A DNA stretch of 32,081 bases from Flavobacteriaceae bacterium (GCA_027066745.1 JAMONB010000297.1:1-32081); one strand, 5' to 3'. Shown: positions 9,193 to 18,328, counted from the first letter of the stretch. A program made the numbers and translations. The notes: generated by a model not told the origin, from the sequence alone.

Positions 9193-9930
9193 ATGCTAGA
9201 AATAAAAAACTTACATGCCAATATTGGTGATAAAGAAATCCTTAAGGGAATAAATTTAACTATAAAAGCAGGAGAGGTACATGCTATTATGGGACCAAAT
9301 GGGTCTGGTAAAAGTACCTTATCAGCTGTTATTGCTGGAAAAGAAGAATATGAAGTAACAGAGGGTAACGTTTTCTTAGAAAAAGAAAACTTAGACGGGT
9401 TAACTCCTGAAGAAAGAGCCCATAAAGGTATCTTCCTGTCTTTTCAATATCCAATTGAGATTCCTGGAGTATCTGTTACTAATTTCATTAAAACGGCTAT
9501 TAATGAAACTAGAAAAGCAAATGGAAAGGAAGAACTTCCTGCTAAGGACATGCTAAAAAAGATAAGAGAAACAGCAGAACTTCTAGAAATTGACAGAAAA
9601 TTTCTTTCTCGCTCCTTAAATGAAGGCTTTTCTGGTGGAGAGAAGAAACGAAATGAAATCTTTCAAATGGCTATGTTAGAGCCTAAATTAGCTATTCTTG
9701 ATGAGACAGATTCTGGATTAGATATTGATGCTTTAAAAGTAGTAGCCAACGGTGTAAATAAACTAAAAAGTAAAGACAATGCCGTAATTGTTATTACGCA
9801 TTACCAACGCCTACTAGACTATATTGTGCCTGATTTTGTACATGTTTTACATAATGGTAAAATTGTAAAATCAGGCGGTAAGGAATTGGCTCATGAGTTG
9901 GAGGAAAAAGGGTATGATTGGCTAAAATAG
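9193..9930 (+). CDS. sufC: Fe-S cluster assembly ATPase SufC
   Basis: SufC is the ABC-type ATPase of the SufBC2D scaffold; ATP binding drives the rearrangement that opens the cluster assembly site. The 245-aa product has Walker A GPNGSGKST (about residue 35), Q-loop LSFQYP, the SufC-type signature FSGGEKKRNEIFQM, Walker B LAILDETDSGLDID and the H-loop ITHYQRLL. The ORF track begins at a TTG two codons upstream (9187). The ATG at 9193 gives the familiar MLEIKNLHA beginning and is preferred. It follows the broken hydrolase gene by 17 bp, so transcription from the suf promoter must pass through that gene. A 145-bp repeat-bearing gap separates it from sufD. Confidence 0.96.
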   Translation: MLEIKNLHANIGDKEILKGINLTIKAGEVHAIMGPNGSGKSTLSAVIAGKEEYEVTEGNVFLEKENLDGLTPEERAHKGIFLSFQYPIEIPGVSVTNFIKTAINETRKANGKEELPAKDMLKKIRETAELLEIDRKFLSRSLNEGFSGGEKKRNEIFQMAMLEPKLAILDETDSGLDIDALKVVANGVNKLKSKDNAVIVITHYQRLLDYIVPDFVHVLHNGKIVKSGGKELAHELEEKGYDWLK

Positions 9931-9934
9931 TATT

Positions 9935-10033
9935 CAGTTGGCAGTGTTCAGTAAACAATAGATTTTAACGAAGTTTAGAACTCAAAATAGTATTTGAACT
10001 TGTCATTCAGAACGAAGTGAAGAATCTCATGAC
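9935..10033. repeat. Two dispersed-repeat fragments in the sufC-sufD gap
   Basis: The 145-bp gap contains CAGTTGGCAGT (9935-9945); the 15-mer TATTCAGTTGGCAGT recurs exactly at 22078-22092. It also contains a second element at 10001-10033 starting TGTCATTCAGAACGAAGTGA and ending in GAATCTCATGAC. From memory the latter belongs to a repeat widespread in Bacteroidota intergenic regions. No promoter consensus is evident between them. Confidence 0.6.
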
Positions 10034-10075
10034 TTTTAATTAAAGCAACCTTATAAAAGAGAACACAAAACAACA

Positions 10076-11398
10076 ATGGATTTAAAAGAAAAATTAGTAA
10101 CATCATTTTTAGCTTTTGAAAATAAAGTAAGTACAGATACCGAAACCAATATTCATAATATTCGGTCTAATGCATTTATACATTTTGAGGAAAATGGCTT
10201 CCCTACAAAAAAGGATGAAGAATGGAAATATACCTCGTTAAAACCAGTGTTAAAACACAATTATACTCTTTTTCCAAATTCAGAAAATTCCATTGAATTT
10301 AAGGATGTCAAGAAATATTTCTTGCATGAAATAGACTCTTATAAGGTTGTATTTATTGATGGCATATATAGCTCATTTTTATCTGAAACTACGCATGATG
10401 ATTTTGATATTTGCCTGATGTCTTCTGCATTAAAAAAACCAAAATATAAAATGGTAATCGATCATTATTTTAATAAAATCACCTCTAAAAAAGATAGTAT
10501 TACTTCGCTAAATACTGCTTTTTCTAATGAAGGTGCTTATATTAACATTCCAAAAAATATTGTATTACCTAAACCTATTCAAATACTTCATTTTTCAACA
10601 GGTAATGAAGCTAAAATTATGCTACAGCCTCGTAACTTAATCATTGTTGGTGAAAACTCTCATGCTCGGATTATTGAACGTCATCAAAGTCTAACTGAAA
10701 ACACAGTGCTGACCAATTCGGTTACTGAAATTTTTGCAGGCAAACGAGCAATTATAGATTATTATAAAATTCAAAATGATAAAAAAACAGCTTCATTAAT
10801 TGACAACACTTATGTACAACAACAACAGCAAAGTGTAGCTTCTGTTAACACTTTTTCTTTTGGAGGAAACTTTACGCGTAATAATTTAGAATTCCATCAA
10901 GAAGGTGAGCATATCAACTCTAATCTTAACGGAATTACCATCATTGGCAATAAACAATTGGTTGATAACCATACATTGGTAAATCATAACTATCCAAATT
11001 GCGAAAGTCATGAACTCTATAAAGGTATTTATGCTGATAAAGCTACAGGCGTATTTAATGGAAAAGTTATCGTTAAACAAGCTGCTCAAAAAACAAATGC
11101 TTTTCAGCAAAACAACAATATTTTAATTGATGATGGAGCAACTATCAATGCCAAACCTCAACTCGAAATTTTTGCCGATGATGTAAAATGTTCGCATGGC
11201 TGTACTATCGGACAACTAGATGACAATGCCTTATTTTACTTACGCTCAAGAGGAATCCCTAAAAAAGAAGCTGAAGCCCTATTACTTTATGCTTTTGCAA
11301 ATGATGCCTTAGATAAGATTAAAATTCCTGAATTAAAAACAAGAATCACAAAACTTATTGCTAAAAAATTAGGTGTTGAATTGGGATTTGAGTTGTAA
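10076..11398 (+). CDS. sufD: Fe-S cluster assembly scaffold subunit SufD
   Basis: SufD pairs with SufB to form the scaffold heterodimer that binds two SufC ATPases. The 440-aa product has the N-terminal helical domain with the family motif FPTKKDEEWKYTSL (about residues 42-55) and a Gln/Asn-rich beta-helix core. The C-terminal block AKPQLEIFADDVKCSHGCTIGQLD is highly diagnostic of SufD (Cys and His of the SufB-SufD interface). It ends in FYLRSRGIPKKEAEALLLYAF. Length fits the family. The ATG at 10076 follows a repeat-bearing gap; the start is supported by MDLKEKLVTSF. In most Flavobacteriia sufS and sufE would follow directly; here a TRIC-type channel gene follows and sufS is 17 kb away. Confidence 0.95.
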   Translation: MDLKEKLVTSFLAFENKVSTDTETNIHNIRSNAFIHFEENGFPTKKDEEWKYTSLKPVLKHNYTLFPNSENSIEFKDVKKYFLHEIDSYKVVFIDGIYSSFLSETTHDDFDICLMSSALKKPKYKMVIDHYFNKITSKKDSITSLNTAFSNEGAYINIPKNIVLPKPIQILHFSTGNEAKIMLQPRNLIIVGENSHARIIERHQSLTENTVLTNSVTEIFAGKRAIIDYYKIQNDKKTASLIDNTYVQQQQQSVASVNTFSFGGNFTRNNLEFHQEGEHINSNLNGITIIGNKQLVDNHTLVNHNYPNCESHELYKGIYADKATGVFNGKVIVKQAAQKTNAFQQNNNILIDDGATINAKPQLEIFADDVKCSHGCTIGQLDDNALFYLRSRGIPKKEAEALLLYAFANDALDKIKIPELKTRITKLIAKKLGVELGFEL

Positions 11399-11433
11399 CT
11401 CTTCAATGAAAAAAATTAGCAAATTAAAAATAA

Positions 11434-12066
11434 ATGAACTTAATATATATATTAGATATTATTGGAACATTTGCATTTGCAATTAGTGGTGCATTAGTCG
11501 CCTCGAAAAAAAAATTTGATTTATTTGGTGTAATTATTATTGCTTTTGTAACTGCTGTTGGAGGGGGAATGATACGTGATATTCTTATTAATGCACATCC
11601 TATAAACTGGATTGCTGACTTGAATTACATCTGGACAATTTTAATAGCTGTAGTTTTTACTTTTTTATTTAAAAGTAAAATTGCACCATTGAGTAAAACA
11701 ATGTTTTTATTTGATACTATTGGTTTAGGGGTTTTCACATTATTAGGGGTTCAAAAAGGGTTATTATTTAATTTGCATCCCTTTGTTGCCATAGTGATGG
11801 GAATGGTATCAGCTGTGATGGGAGGTGTAACAAGAGATATTTTAACAAACCGCATTCCTTTAATCTTTAAAAAAGAAATATATGCAATGGCATCTTTAGC
11901 TGGAGGGGTTATGTTTTTAACAACAAATTATTTTAAATTAACTAATAATATTCAGTTTTTAGCAACAATAACAGTAGTTATTATTATCCGCTTAATTGCA
12001 GTAAAATACAAATTAAAATTACCTCAAATTAAAGAGGATCTATTTACCCAAAAAAACAGAAATTGA
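11434..12066 (+). CDS. TRIC-type cation channel family membrane protein (UPF0126/YadS-like)
   Basis: The 210-aa protein is an integral membrane protein with about seven hydrophobic segments. It shows the two-fold internal repeat of the UPF0126/TRIC family: each repeat has a glycine-rich kinked helix followed by an Arg-Asp pair, seen as VGGGMIRDIL (about residues 42-51) and MGGVTRDILTN (about residues 128-138). Prokaryotic TRIC homologues form trimeric monovalent cation channels; older annotations call them YadS or glycine-transporter-like, and the true substrate here is unknown. The gene starts 35 bp after sufD on the same strand and may ride on the suf transcript. It ends in a convergent arrangement with the serine hydrolase gene. 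Confidence 0.85.
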   Translation: MNLIYILDIIGTFAFAISGALVASKKKFDLFGVIIIAFVTAVGGGMIRDILINAHPINWIADLNYIWTILIAVVFTFLFKSKIAPLSKTMFLFDTIGLGVFTLLGVQKGLLFNLHPFVAIVMGMVSAVMGGVTRDILTNRIPLIFKKEIYAMASLAGGVMFLTTNYFKLTNNIQFLATITVVIIIRLIAVKYKLKLPQIKEDLFTQKNRN

Positions 12067-12144
12067 ATTCTATTTCATGCTATCTAAAATTTAGTTACAA
12101 TTCATCCTTCCATGAGTGACAAATGAGATTTTTACTTAAAAAAT

Positions 12145-13482
12145 TTACTCAACACTTTCTGTAATCTCTTTTAAAAATAAATTAAAATCAAAGCCTGCTC
12201 CTCCTACCAATCCCATTCTTACAATTACTAAATCTTTTGAAGGAATAATAAACACTCGTTGTCCCTGAAAACCATTGGCTGAAAAAATATCTTTGGGAGC
12301 ATCTGGATACTTTCCTCCTGCATTCAACCAAAAATGACCTCCATATACACCTTTAGAAGTTTCGGTTGGTGTCTTTACATAATCAACCCAAGATTCGTCA
12401 AAAAGCTGTTCACCATTCCAATTGCCTTTGTGTAAATATAATAAACCAAACTTAGCCCAATCTCGTGTGGTTGCCCATGAATAAGAAGAACCCACATAAT
12501 TACCTGCTAAATCTGCTTCAACAAGCATAGAATGCATACCAATTTTATCAATTAATGCACTGTACCAAAAGTCTAAATAATCTTGATGTGAATCGAAATA
12601 CTTTCTAAGTAATCCTGATAATAAATTACTCGTACCAGATGAGTAATTCCAACTTTCATTAGGTTTACCTACTTGCTTTTTTTCTTCTTGTACTTTTGAC
12701 ATATCTTCTGCTAAAAATAACATTTTGGTCACATCAGAAATACCTTTATATACCTCTTCCCAAGCCAAACCACTATTCATATGTAACAGATCATTTATAG
12801 TTATGTTTGCTCTTTCATCGTCTTTCCAAGAAGCAATTCCTGTTTTATCATTGATTTTTAACTTGCCTTGTTTTTGTAATATTCCATATATCGTTGCTGT
12901 TACACTTTTGGTCATTGACCACCCTTGTAACAATGAGTTTTTATCAAAACCAGCAGCATATTTTTCAGCTAGTATTTGATCCTTATAAATAACTAAAACT
13001 GCTCTCGTTTTTTTCACCTCATTATTTGAAAAAGCATCAGTAACTACATTTTCTAATACCTTATAATCTACCGAGGTAAAAACTGTGTCTTTTTGAGAGT
13101 TATCACCATAAGGGTACGGAAGGTCTATCTTATTTCTTGTCCTTTTCGGAACTAGATAAGGTTTGTTTTCATCATAACCTTTGGTTAGTAAAACACTACC
13201 TAAACCTTCACGATAAACAGCTTTACGCTGCATCAATCCAAAGGCCGAGGCTACTATTGCTTTTTCACCTTCATTTACCTCTATTGTTGCTTGATTTATA
13301 GGTGCAAAATTATTATCTTCATTACTTGTTTTTTCAACTGATCTTTTAGCTAAAAAAACAGAAGAGCTCATATTCTTTGCAGCATATCCGGAAATGATGT
13401 TTAGTTTTGGATAGTTAGTATAAACTACATAAATAAGAATTAACACAAGGGCTAAGGCTATTATTTTTAGAATTTTTTTCAT
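12145..13482 (-). CDS. Beta-lactamase-family serine hydrolase (PBP-like), membrane anchored
   Basis: The 445-aa protein belongs to the class C beta-lactamase/DD-peptidase-like serine hydrolases. It begins with a single hydrophobic anchor (MKKILKIIALALVLILIYVVY). The catalytic Ser-x-x-Lys is SMTK (about residue 188), within QGWSMTKSVTATIYG. The Tyr motif is NYSSGTSNLL (about residue 278). The third-motif region near GVYGGHFWLNAGG carries a His where penicillin-binding proteins have KTG, typical of the esterase-like branch. Substrate cannot be inferred: peptide, D-amino-acid ester or another ester are possible. It lies 74 bp downstream of the M14 peptidase gene on the same strand and is probably cotranscribed, since no -7 consensus was found in the gap. 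Confidence 0.88.
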   Translation of the reverse strand: MKKILKIIALALVLILIYVVYTNYPKLNIISGYAAKNMSSSVFLAKRSVEKTSNEDNNFAPINQATIEVNEGEKAIVASAFGLMQRKAVYREGLGSVLLTKGYDENKPYLVPKRTRNKIDLPYPYGDNSQKDTVFTSVDYKVLENVVTDAFSNNEVKKTRAVLVIYKDQILAEKYAAGFDKNSLLQGWSMTKSVTATIYGILQKQGKLKINDKTGIASWKDDERANITINDLLHMNSGLAWEEVYKGISDVTKMLFLAEDMSKVQEEKKQVGKPNESWNYSSGTSNLLSGLLRKYFDSHQDYLDFWYSALIDKIGMHSMLVEADLAGNYVGSSYSWATTRDWAKFGLLYLHKGNWNGEQLFDESWVDYVKTPTETSKGVYGGHFWLNAGGKYPDAPKDIFSANGFQGQRVFIIPSKDLVIVRMGLVGGAGFDFNLFLKEITESVE

Positions 13483-13556
13483 CTTTACTAAGGTTTTATT
13501 TAATTATTTAAAGCATACATCAACTTTACACTCAAGATAGAAATTCAACAATTAAT

Positions 13557-14822
13557 CTATCGTAAAATCAATAATCGCATCATTTCTTTAGCGGCAACAC
13601 GTGCTTTTAAATCGATAAAATTACGTGGTGTCTCATCACCAATTTCATAGGTTAAAGACTCTGCATTAAACTGCTTGTAAAACCAGCCTTTAGAAATAGG
13701 TTGATTTAACGGAAATGGTTGGTCATCTGGTGTATAATTTGGTATAGCATCATCAATAGCTTCCATCCAATAATCTTTAAACGGATAAATATCCGAATGC
13801 ATCTCGTCAGAAAAACTGTAATACAAATCTTCTTGTGTTGAATGAAAGTCTAACCCTAAAATTACATTACTTTTTGAAGATTTTGCTGCATTTACAACAG
13901 TGTTTACAATAGCTTTTACTTCTTCTTGTCGGTAATACGCCCAATCTCGATTCAAGTCAATTCCGCCTGCATTATGACGCCAATGTCCTAAATCTACACC
14001 ATCAGGATTTACTAACGGATAGACTAAAACACGATATTTTGATCTAAAATCTCTCGCCAAACGGCTGTCTTGTAACAATTCTTCCACAAAAGATTGCATG
14101 GCTAAATACCCTGTTACTTCGGGTGGGTGCTGCCTACTCAATACTACAATAATATCTTTTCCTTTAGGATCACCTGTATACACATCCAAACCTATTAAAT
14201 CACGCTTTAATTTACTCTTACCAATAACTTTAAAACGAACATCTTTATGTGTTGCTATCTGTTTAGACCACTGCATCGCTTCAGCAGAAGTTTTGATTTC
14301 TTGTGCTGAAATCCATAATTTTTCTGAGGTAAGATCTATTTTTAACAATGCGTTTTTAGTGCTATCTACCAATTGATAAGCTGTACTATCTATAGGTTTC
14401 CAAATTTTTCCATCTGTACTTAATTTTGGAACATACCGATGCTTAGAAGTAGGGTAATTTAATTTTACATATACCTGTTGTGCGTGTTTAGACCAAATTC
14501 TAAAAGCGAAATACGGACTTTGATTGATCGGTTCATTTTCAGGTAAAATTGTGACTTGATATGTAGAATCATTAAGTTGTGTAAAATCGTTTAATCGTGC
14601 ACCATCAAATTGATTATCAGCAAAAATGATATCATTAATAGTGTATTCTTTCTTCTCTTGATATTGAATTTCTCGTGTAGAGGTTTCTATTGGTTCTGGA
14701 AATTCAAACGTTTTCAGCTTTAAATTACTACATGCAGAAATTAATGAAATAAGCAGCACGTACCCAAAAATAGATCTTACACTATGACTAGTGACTTTAA
14801 AATAAGTTCTTTTTGACATCAT
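13557..14822 (-). CDS. M14-family zinc carboxypeptidase lipoprotein
   Basis: The 421-aa protein has a lipoprotein signal ending LISLISACS, then an N-terminal beta-sandwich of about 150 residues as in cytosolic-type M14 peptidases. The M14 catalytic domain follows. Zinc ligands are HPPE (about residue 231) and the His of LGLDFHST (about residue 323). The substrate-binding GGIDLNRDW is near residue 290 and the general base Glu is in SLTYEIGDETP (about residue 392). All catalytic residues are present, so an active periplasmic or outer-membrane carboxypeptidase is expected; peptidoglycan peptides or dietary peptides are possible substrates. Start is ATG 14822, with a second ATG immediately after. 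Its promoter overlaps that of the divergent tetR gene, so the efflux regulator could also affect it. Confidence 0.87.
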   Translation of the reverse strand: MMSKRTYFKVTSHSVRSIFGYVLLISLISACSNLKLKTFEFPEPIETSTREIQYQEKKEYTINDIIFADNQFDGARLNDFTQLNDSTYQVTILPENEPINQSPYFAFRIWSKHAQQVYVKLNYPTSKHRYVPKLSTDGKIWKPIDSTAYQLVDSTKNALLKIDLTSEKLWISAQEIKTSAEAMQWSKQIATHKDVRFKVIGKSKLKRDLIGLDVYTGDPKGKDIIVVLSRQHPPEVTGYLAMQSFVEELLQDSRLARDFRSKYRVLVYPLVNPDGVDLGHWRHNAGGIDLNRDWAYYRQEEVKAIVNTVVNAAKSSKSNVILGLDFHSTQEDLYYSFSDEMHSDIYPFKDYWMEAIDDAIPNYTPDDQPFPLNQPISKGWFYKQFNAESLTYEIGDETPRNFIDLKARVAAKEMMRLLILR

Positions 14823-14842
14823 ATTAATTCATCTTAGACTAA

Positions 14843-14889
14843 CAAAAGTACCATTTATTTTGTCAGTTCAAAAAAAGGATTTACTTTTG
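14843..14889. promoter_or_regulatory. Overlapping divergent promoters for the M14 peptidase and tetR
   Basis: Both strands carry full Bacteroidota-type promoters. Plus strand: TTTG at 14859-14862, 19-nt spacer, TACTTTTG at 14882-14889, reading into tetR. Minus strand: TTTG (complement of 14869-14872), 18-nt spacer, TACTTTTG (complement of 14843-14850), reading into the peptidase gene with a leader of about 14 nt. The two -33 boxes interlock within 14 bp, so polymerases would compete for the region. Confidence 0.75.
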
Positions 14890-14906
14890 TCAACCAAACG
14901 GTTAAA

Positions 14907-14922
14907 TTGTTTAGTTAAACAA
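14907..14922. promoter_or_regulatory. Candidate TetR operator abutting the tetR start codon
   Basis: TTGTTTA-GT-TAAACAA is a perfect 7-bp inverted repeat with a 2-bp centre, ending one base before the tetR ATG and about 10 bp after the predicted transcription start. A looser flanking AACC/GGTT dyad precedes it (14892-14903). Size and position are typical for TetR-family autorepression of a divergent or downstream efflux operon. Confidence 0.65.
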
Positions 14923-14923
14923 A

Positions 14924-15535
14924 ATGGTTAAATCAAAAGACACAACGACTGAAGCTCAAATTTTAAATGCAGCAAAAAGCATATTTCAACGTAAAGGTAT
15001 GATTGGTGCTAGAATGCAAGAAATTGCAGATGAAGCTGGAATCAACAAAGCCATGCTGCATTATTATTACAGAAGTAAACAACTACTTTTTGAAGCTGTT
15101 TTTAAAAAAGCTTTTTTACTATTAGCACCACAATTGAATGAAGTGATGAACTCTGATGATAAAATTTGTGAGAAAATTAAAGGTTTCACACATAACTATA
15201 TTTCTTTTGTAATTAAACACCCCTATTTACCTAATTTTATCATTCAAGAATTAAACAGAAATCCAGAATTTATACAAAAATTAATGACAGAGAAACACTT
15301 CCCTTCAATTGATAAATTTAGGAATCAGGTCAATGAAAAAGTAGCAGAAGGAATTTTAAGACCTATTAAAGCAGAACAATTATTTATAAATATTTTGGCA
15401 TTAAGCATCTTTCCGTTTATTGCCAAACACTTGTTAAAAAGCATCATAAATACTAATGAAACCGAATACAAACAATTACTTGAAGAACGAAAAACTGAAG
15501 TGGCAGATTTTATTATCAATGCCATTAAAATTTAA
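14924..15535 (+). CDS. TetR/AcrR-family transcriptional regulator of the efflux operon
   Basis: The 203-aa protein has a TetR helix-turn-helix in residues 10-57: EAQILNAAKSIFQRKG, MQEIADEAGINKAMLHYYYRSKQLLF. The C-terminal ligand-binding part is helical and unspecific. It heads the efflux operon, with tolC 37 bp downstream, and a palindromic operator lies against its start codon. By layout (TetR-MFP-two NBDs-two ABC-2 permeases) it is the counterpart of CecR/YbiH, which in E. coli represses ybhGFSR; the inducer here is unknown. The start at ATG 14924 fits the promoter and operator spacing and the usual N-terminal length. Confidence 0.9.
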   Translation: MVKSKDTTTEAQILNAAKSIFQRKGMIGARMQEIADEAGINKAMLHYYYRSKQLLFEAVFKKAFLLLAPQLNEVMNSDDKICEKIKGFTHNYISFVIKHPYLPNFIIQELNRNPEFIQKLMTEKHFPSIDKFRNQVNEKVAEGILRPIKAEQLFINILALSIFPFIAKHLLKSIINTNETEYKQLLEERKTEVADFIINAIKI

Positions 15536-15572
15536 ATCCTCAAAGAGGGTTTTGTATAAACAAGCAAAAACA

Positions 15573-16859
15573 ATGAAAAAACTGACAACATTTATACTCA
15601 TACTGCTTATCACAAATGCATTTTCACAAGAAAGATTGAACTTAGAAGAATGCCAAACTTTGGTGCGTAAAAATTACCCTCTAGGTAAAAAGGGTGCATT
15701 GTTAGTAAAGCAAAACAACTTGGATATATCAGTAATTAAAACAGCTAAATTACCAAAAATAGAAGCTTCTGCTCAAGCTACTTACCAATCTGATGTGATA
15801 GAATTGCCGATTTCAATACCTAACATAACTATTGAATCTCCAAATAACGACCAATACAAAGCAACACTTTCTGTAAATCAATTAATTTATAATGGCGGAT
15901 TAATAAATGCTTCTACAGATGTAAAAAAAGCTACCTTAAAAACACAACAACAACAAGTTGAAGTCAGTTTATATCAACTCAAAAAACAAGTTAATCAATT
16001 GTATTTTTCAATTGTATTATTACAAGAAAAAAGAGATTTATTAATTGCCAAGGAAACGCTCTTAACTACAAAATTAAAAGAAGTAAAGGCTGGTGTTGAA
16101 TATGGAGTAATACTACCTGCTTCTGATAAAATAATTGAAGCAGAACTCTTAAAAATAAAACAACAATTTACAGAAATTGACCAAAATAAAATTAGTTTAA
16201 TTTCTACGCTTTCAAAACTAATTGGAAAAGAAATACCAGTAACGATTTTTCTAGAAACCCCAATCATATTAACAACTTTTGATAATGAAATTCACCGTCC
16301 AGAATTAAAATTATTTCAGCTACAGAAGCAACAAATAGAAGCTTCTGAAAAAGTGATCTTAAAGAAAAATAGCCCTAAAATATTCGGTTTTGCAACTGGT
16401 GGCTATGGTAATCCTGGGTTGAATATGTTAGATAATTCTTTCCAACCTTATTATATTGTTGGAGCTAAATTAAATTGGACTGTTTTTGATGGAAAAGCCA
16501 CTAAAAAACAACGAGAATCTTTACGCATCAATAAAGAATTAATTGAAAACCAAAAAGAAGTATTTCAGTTAAACACCAATATTGAACTCGAGCAGCAACA
16601 AATAGAAATATCAAAAATTTCAGAATTTATTCAATCTGATAGTACACTTATTAATTTAAGAGAGGTTATTTTAAAATCTGCTGAAGCTCAATTAAAAAAT
16701 GGCGTAATAACCTCTTCAGCATATATTACAGAGCTTACCAATTTACACGAAGCAAAAAACACACTGAGTACGCATAAAATTGAATTAGAATTAGCAAAAG
16801 CAAATTATAAAACAACCAAGGGAAGTCCCATAACTCCAAAAGAGGAGATTTCAAATTAA
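15573..16859 (+). CDS. TolC-family outer-membrane efflux protein
   Basis: The product from ATG 15573 is 428 aa with a Sec signal (MKKLTTFILILLITNAFSQ) followed by LNLEECQTLVRKNYP, the usual opening of TolC-like proteins. It is made of long amphipathic helices in two repeats, each with a beta segment (for example YKATLSVNQLIYNGGLINAS and YYIVGAKLNWTVFDGKATKKQ). This is the trimeric outer-membrane channel for the adjacent HlyD/ABC exporter. The ORF track extends it 39 codons upstream to 15456, overlapping tetR out of frame; that extension lacks a signal peptide at its start, so 15573 is preferred. Coding continues into the HlyD gene after 26 bp. Confidence 0.9.
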   Translation: MKKLTTFILILLITNAFSQERLNLEECQTLVRKNYPLGKKGALLVKQNNLDISVIKTAKLPKIEASAQATYQSDVIELPISIPNITIESPNNDQYKATLSVNQLIYNGGLINASTDVKKATLKTQQQQVEVSLYQLKKQVNQLYFSIVLLQEKRDLLIAKETLLTTKLKEVKAGVEYGVILPASDKIIEAELLKIKQQFTEIDQNKISLISTLSKLIGKEIPVTIFLETPIILTTFDNEIHRPELKLFQLQKQQIEASEKVILKKNSPKIFGFATGGYGNPGLNMLDNSFQPYYIVGAKLNWTVFDGKATKKQRESLRINKELIENQKEVFQLNTNIELEQQQIEISKISEFIQSDSTLINLREVILKSAEAQLKNGVITSSAYITELTNLHEAKNTLSTHKIELELAKANYKTTKGSPITPKEEISN

Positions 16860-16885
16860 ATGATTAAAAATATAAACAAATTCGT

Positions 16886-17779
16886 ATGAAAATTACTAAA
16901 ATAATATTCGGGTTACTAATCACAACAAGCATAATTACATCTTGTGATAAAAATAATGATAGAGCTGATGGTTATGGGAATTTTGAAGCTATTGAAACAA
17001 CCATTTCTTCAGAAAATAATGGAAAATTATTAGCCTTTAACATTGAAGAAGGGCAAATCATAAAAAAAGGGACTATTGTTGGTTATATAGACACTATACA
17101 ACTGAATTTAAAAAAAGAACAGCTACAAGTTTCTAAAAATGTGATCGCTTCAAAATCTAGAGGTGTATTATCACAAATACGTGTACTAAAGTCTCAACAA
17201 AGAACAGCAACTATTTCTAAAAATAGAATTGAAAACTTAATTAAAGCAAATGCAGGTACTCAAAAGCAATTAGATGATGTAGACGGAAAAATAGATGTAA
17301 TAAAACAACAAATTAGAAGTGTTGAAATTCAAAATGCTCCTATCGTTAACGAATTGAAAAGTATTGATGTACAAATTAAACAACTTAATGACCAGATTCA
17401 AAAAAGTAAGATTACCAATCCTGTAAATGGAACAATCTTAGTTAAATATATTGAACCCAATGAAATTACTTCTTTTGGAAGACCTTTGTATAAAATTGCA
17501 GATTTAGGAAACATGCAATTACGTGTCTATATAAGTGAAACACAATTATCATCTATTAAAATTGGTCAAGAAGTTACCGTAAAAATAGATGGTAAAGATG
17601 CTATGAAAGATTATGTAGGAACTGTCAGTTGGATCGCTTCGGAAGCTGAATTCACCCCTAAAATTATCCAAACGAAAGAAGAGCGTATTAACCTCGTTTA
17701 TGCTGTAAAATTAAATGTAAAAAACGATGGAAGTATAAAAATTGGAATGCCAGCAGAGATGTGGATTAAAAGTGAGTAG
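16886..17779 (+). CDS. HlyD/YbhG-like membrane-fusion lipoprotein
   Basis: The 297-aa protein begins with a lipoprotein signal (LITTSIITSCDKN), then a short beta-barrel entry GNFEAIETTISSENNGKLLAF. A split lipoyl domain follows (GQIIKKGTIVGYIDT and KITNPVNGTILVKYIEPNE), separated by a long coiled coil at about residues 75-175. A C-terminal beta-barrel ends in INLVYAVKLNVKNDG and GMPAEMWIKSE. It is the periplasmic adaptor linking the TolC-like channel to the ABC-2 permeases. Size and layout resemble YbhG. Lipid anchoring in the inner membrane is expected, as the residues after Cys lack a run of acidic residues like a surface-export signal. Confidence 0.9.
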   Translation: MKITKIIFGLLITTSIITSCDKNNDRADGYGNFEAIETTISSENNGKLLAFNIEEGQIIKKGTIVGYIDTIQLNLKKEQLQVSKNVIASKSRGVLSQIRVLKSQQRTATISKNRIENLIKANAGTQKQLDDVDGKIDVIKQQIRSVEIQNAPIVNELKSIDVQIKQLNDQIQKSKITNPVNGTILVKYIEPNEITSFGRPLYKIADLGNMQLRVYISETQLSSIKIGQEVTVKIDGKDAMKDYVGTVSWIASEAEFTPKIIQTKEERINLVYAVKLNVKNDGSIKIGMPAEMWIKSE

Positions 17780-17833
17780 TTCTCTTATGCTAAAGCTACG
17801 GATGAATAAATAGTTAATCTTAAAATCATAACA

Positions 17834-18328
17834 ATGTCTACAAAAGTAATTTTATTAGTAAGTATTATGGCTATATTAACTAGCTGTAATAACACAAAAA
17901 AAGAAACATTAAGTACACAACCCATAACACAAAACAAAGCTATAAATACTAACACACAAGAAAACAAAGGTTATACCTTATTAAAAAACAATTGTTATGT
18001 ATGCCATAACCCAAATGCAAAATCGCATGATGAAATTATAGCTCCTCCATTTATGGCTGTAAAAAAACGTTATACAAGAGAATTTGACAATAAAAAAGAT
18101 TTCATTAATGCTGTAACTAACTGGGTTCAAAACCCGACAGAAGAAAAAGCTTTGATGCGAGGTGCAGTAAAACAATTTAAAATAATGCCTAAACTTGCTT
18201 TAAAAACAGATGATTTAAATAAAATAGCAGACTATTTATATGATAATGAAGTTGAAAAACCTATTTGGATGGATGCTCATATGAAAGAAATGCATGGAAA
18301 AGGAATGGGAAAAGGAATGAATAATTAA
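17834..18328 (+). CDS. Monohaem c-type cytochrome lipoprotein
   Basis: The 164-aa protein has a lipoprotein signal (SIMAILTSCNN), a Thr/Asn/Gln-rich linker, then a small cytochrome c domain with haem motif CYVCH (about residue 53). KIMPKLALKTDDLNKIADYLYDNE holds the likely Met axial ligand and final helix. The C-terminal tail is His/Met-rich (HMKEMHGKGMGKGMNN), which could bind copper or another soft metal; this is inference. It lies 54 bp after the HlyD gene, within the efflux operon but with no standard role in it. Two further small genes follow closely, suggesting a three-gene insert concerned with redox or metal handling. Confidence 0.82.
   Translation: MSTKVILLVSIMAILTSCNNTKKETLSTQPITQNKAINTNTQENKGYTLLKNNCYVCHNPNAKSHDEIIAPPFMAVKKRYTREFDNKKDFINAVTNWVQNPTEEKALMRGAVKQFKIMPKLALKTDDLNKIADYLYDNEVEKPIWMDAHMKEMHGKGMGKGMNN

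Noticed and set aside
12067-12144. Possible intrinsic terminator between convergent genes
   Set aside because: Only weak AT-rich complementarity (ATTTTT/AAAAAT and TGAATT/AATTCA with a long loop) is present; no GC stem with a T-run.
15456-15572. Upstream extension of the TolC-like ORF into tetR
   Set aside because: It overlaps tetR out of frame and hides the signal peptide that starts at 15573.
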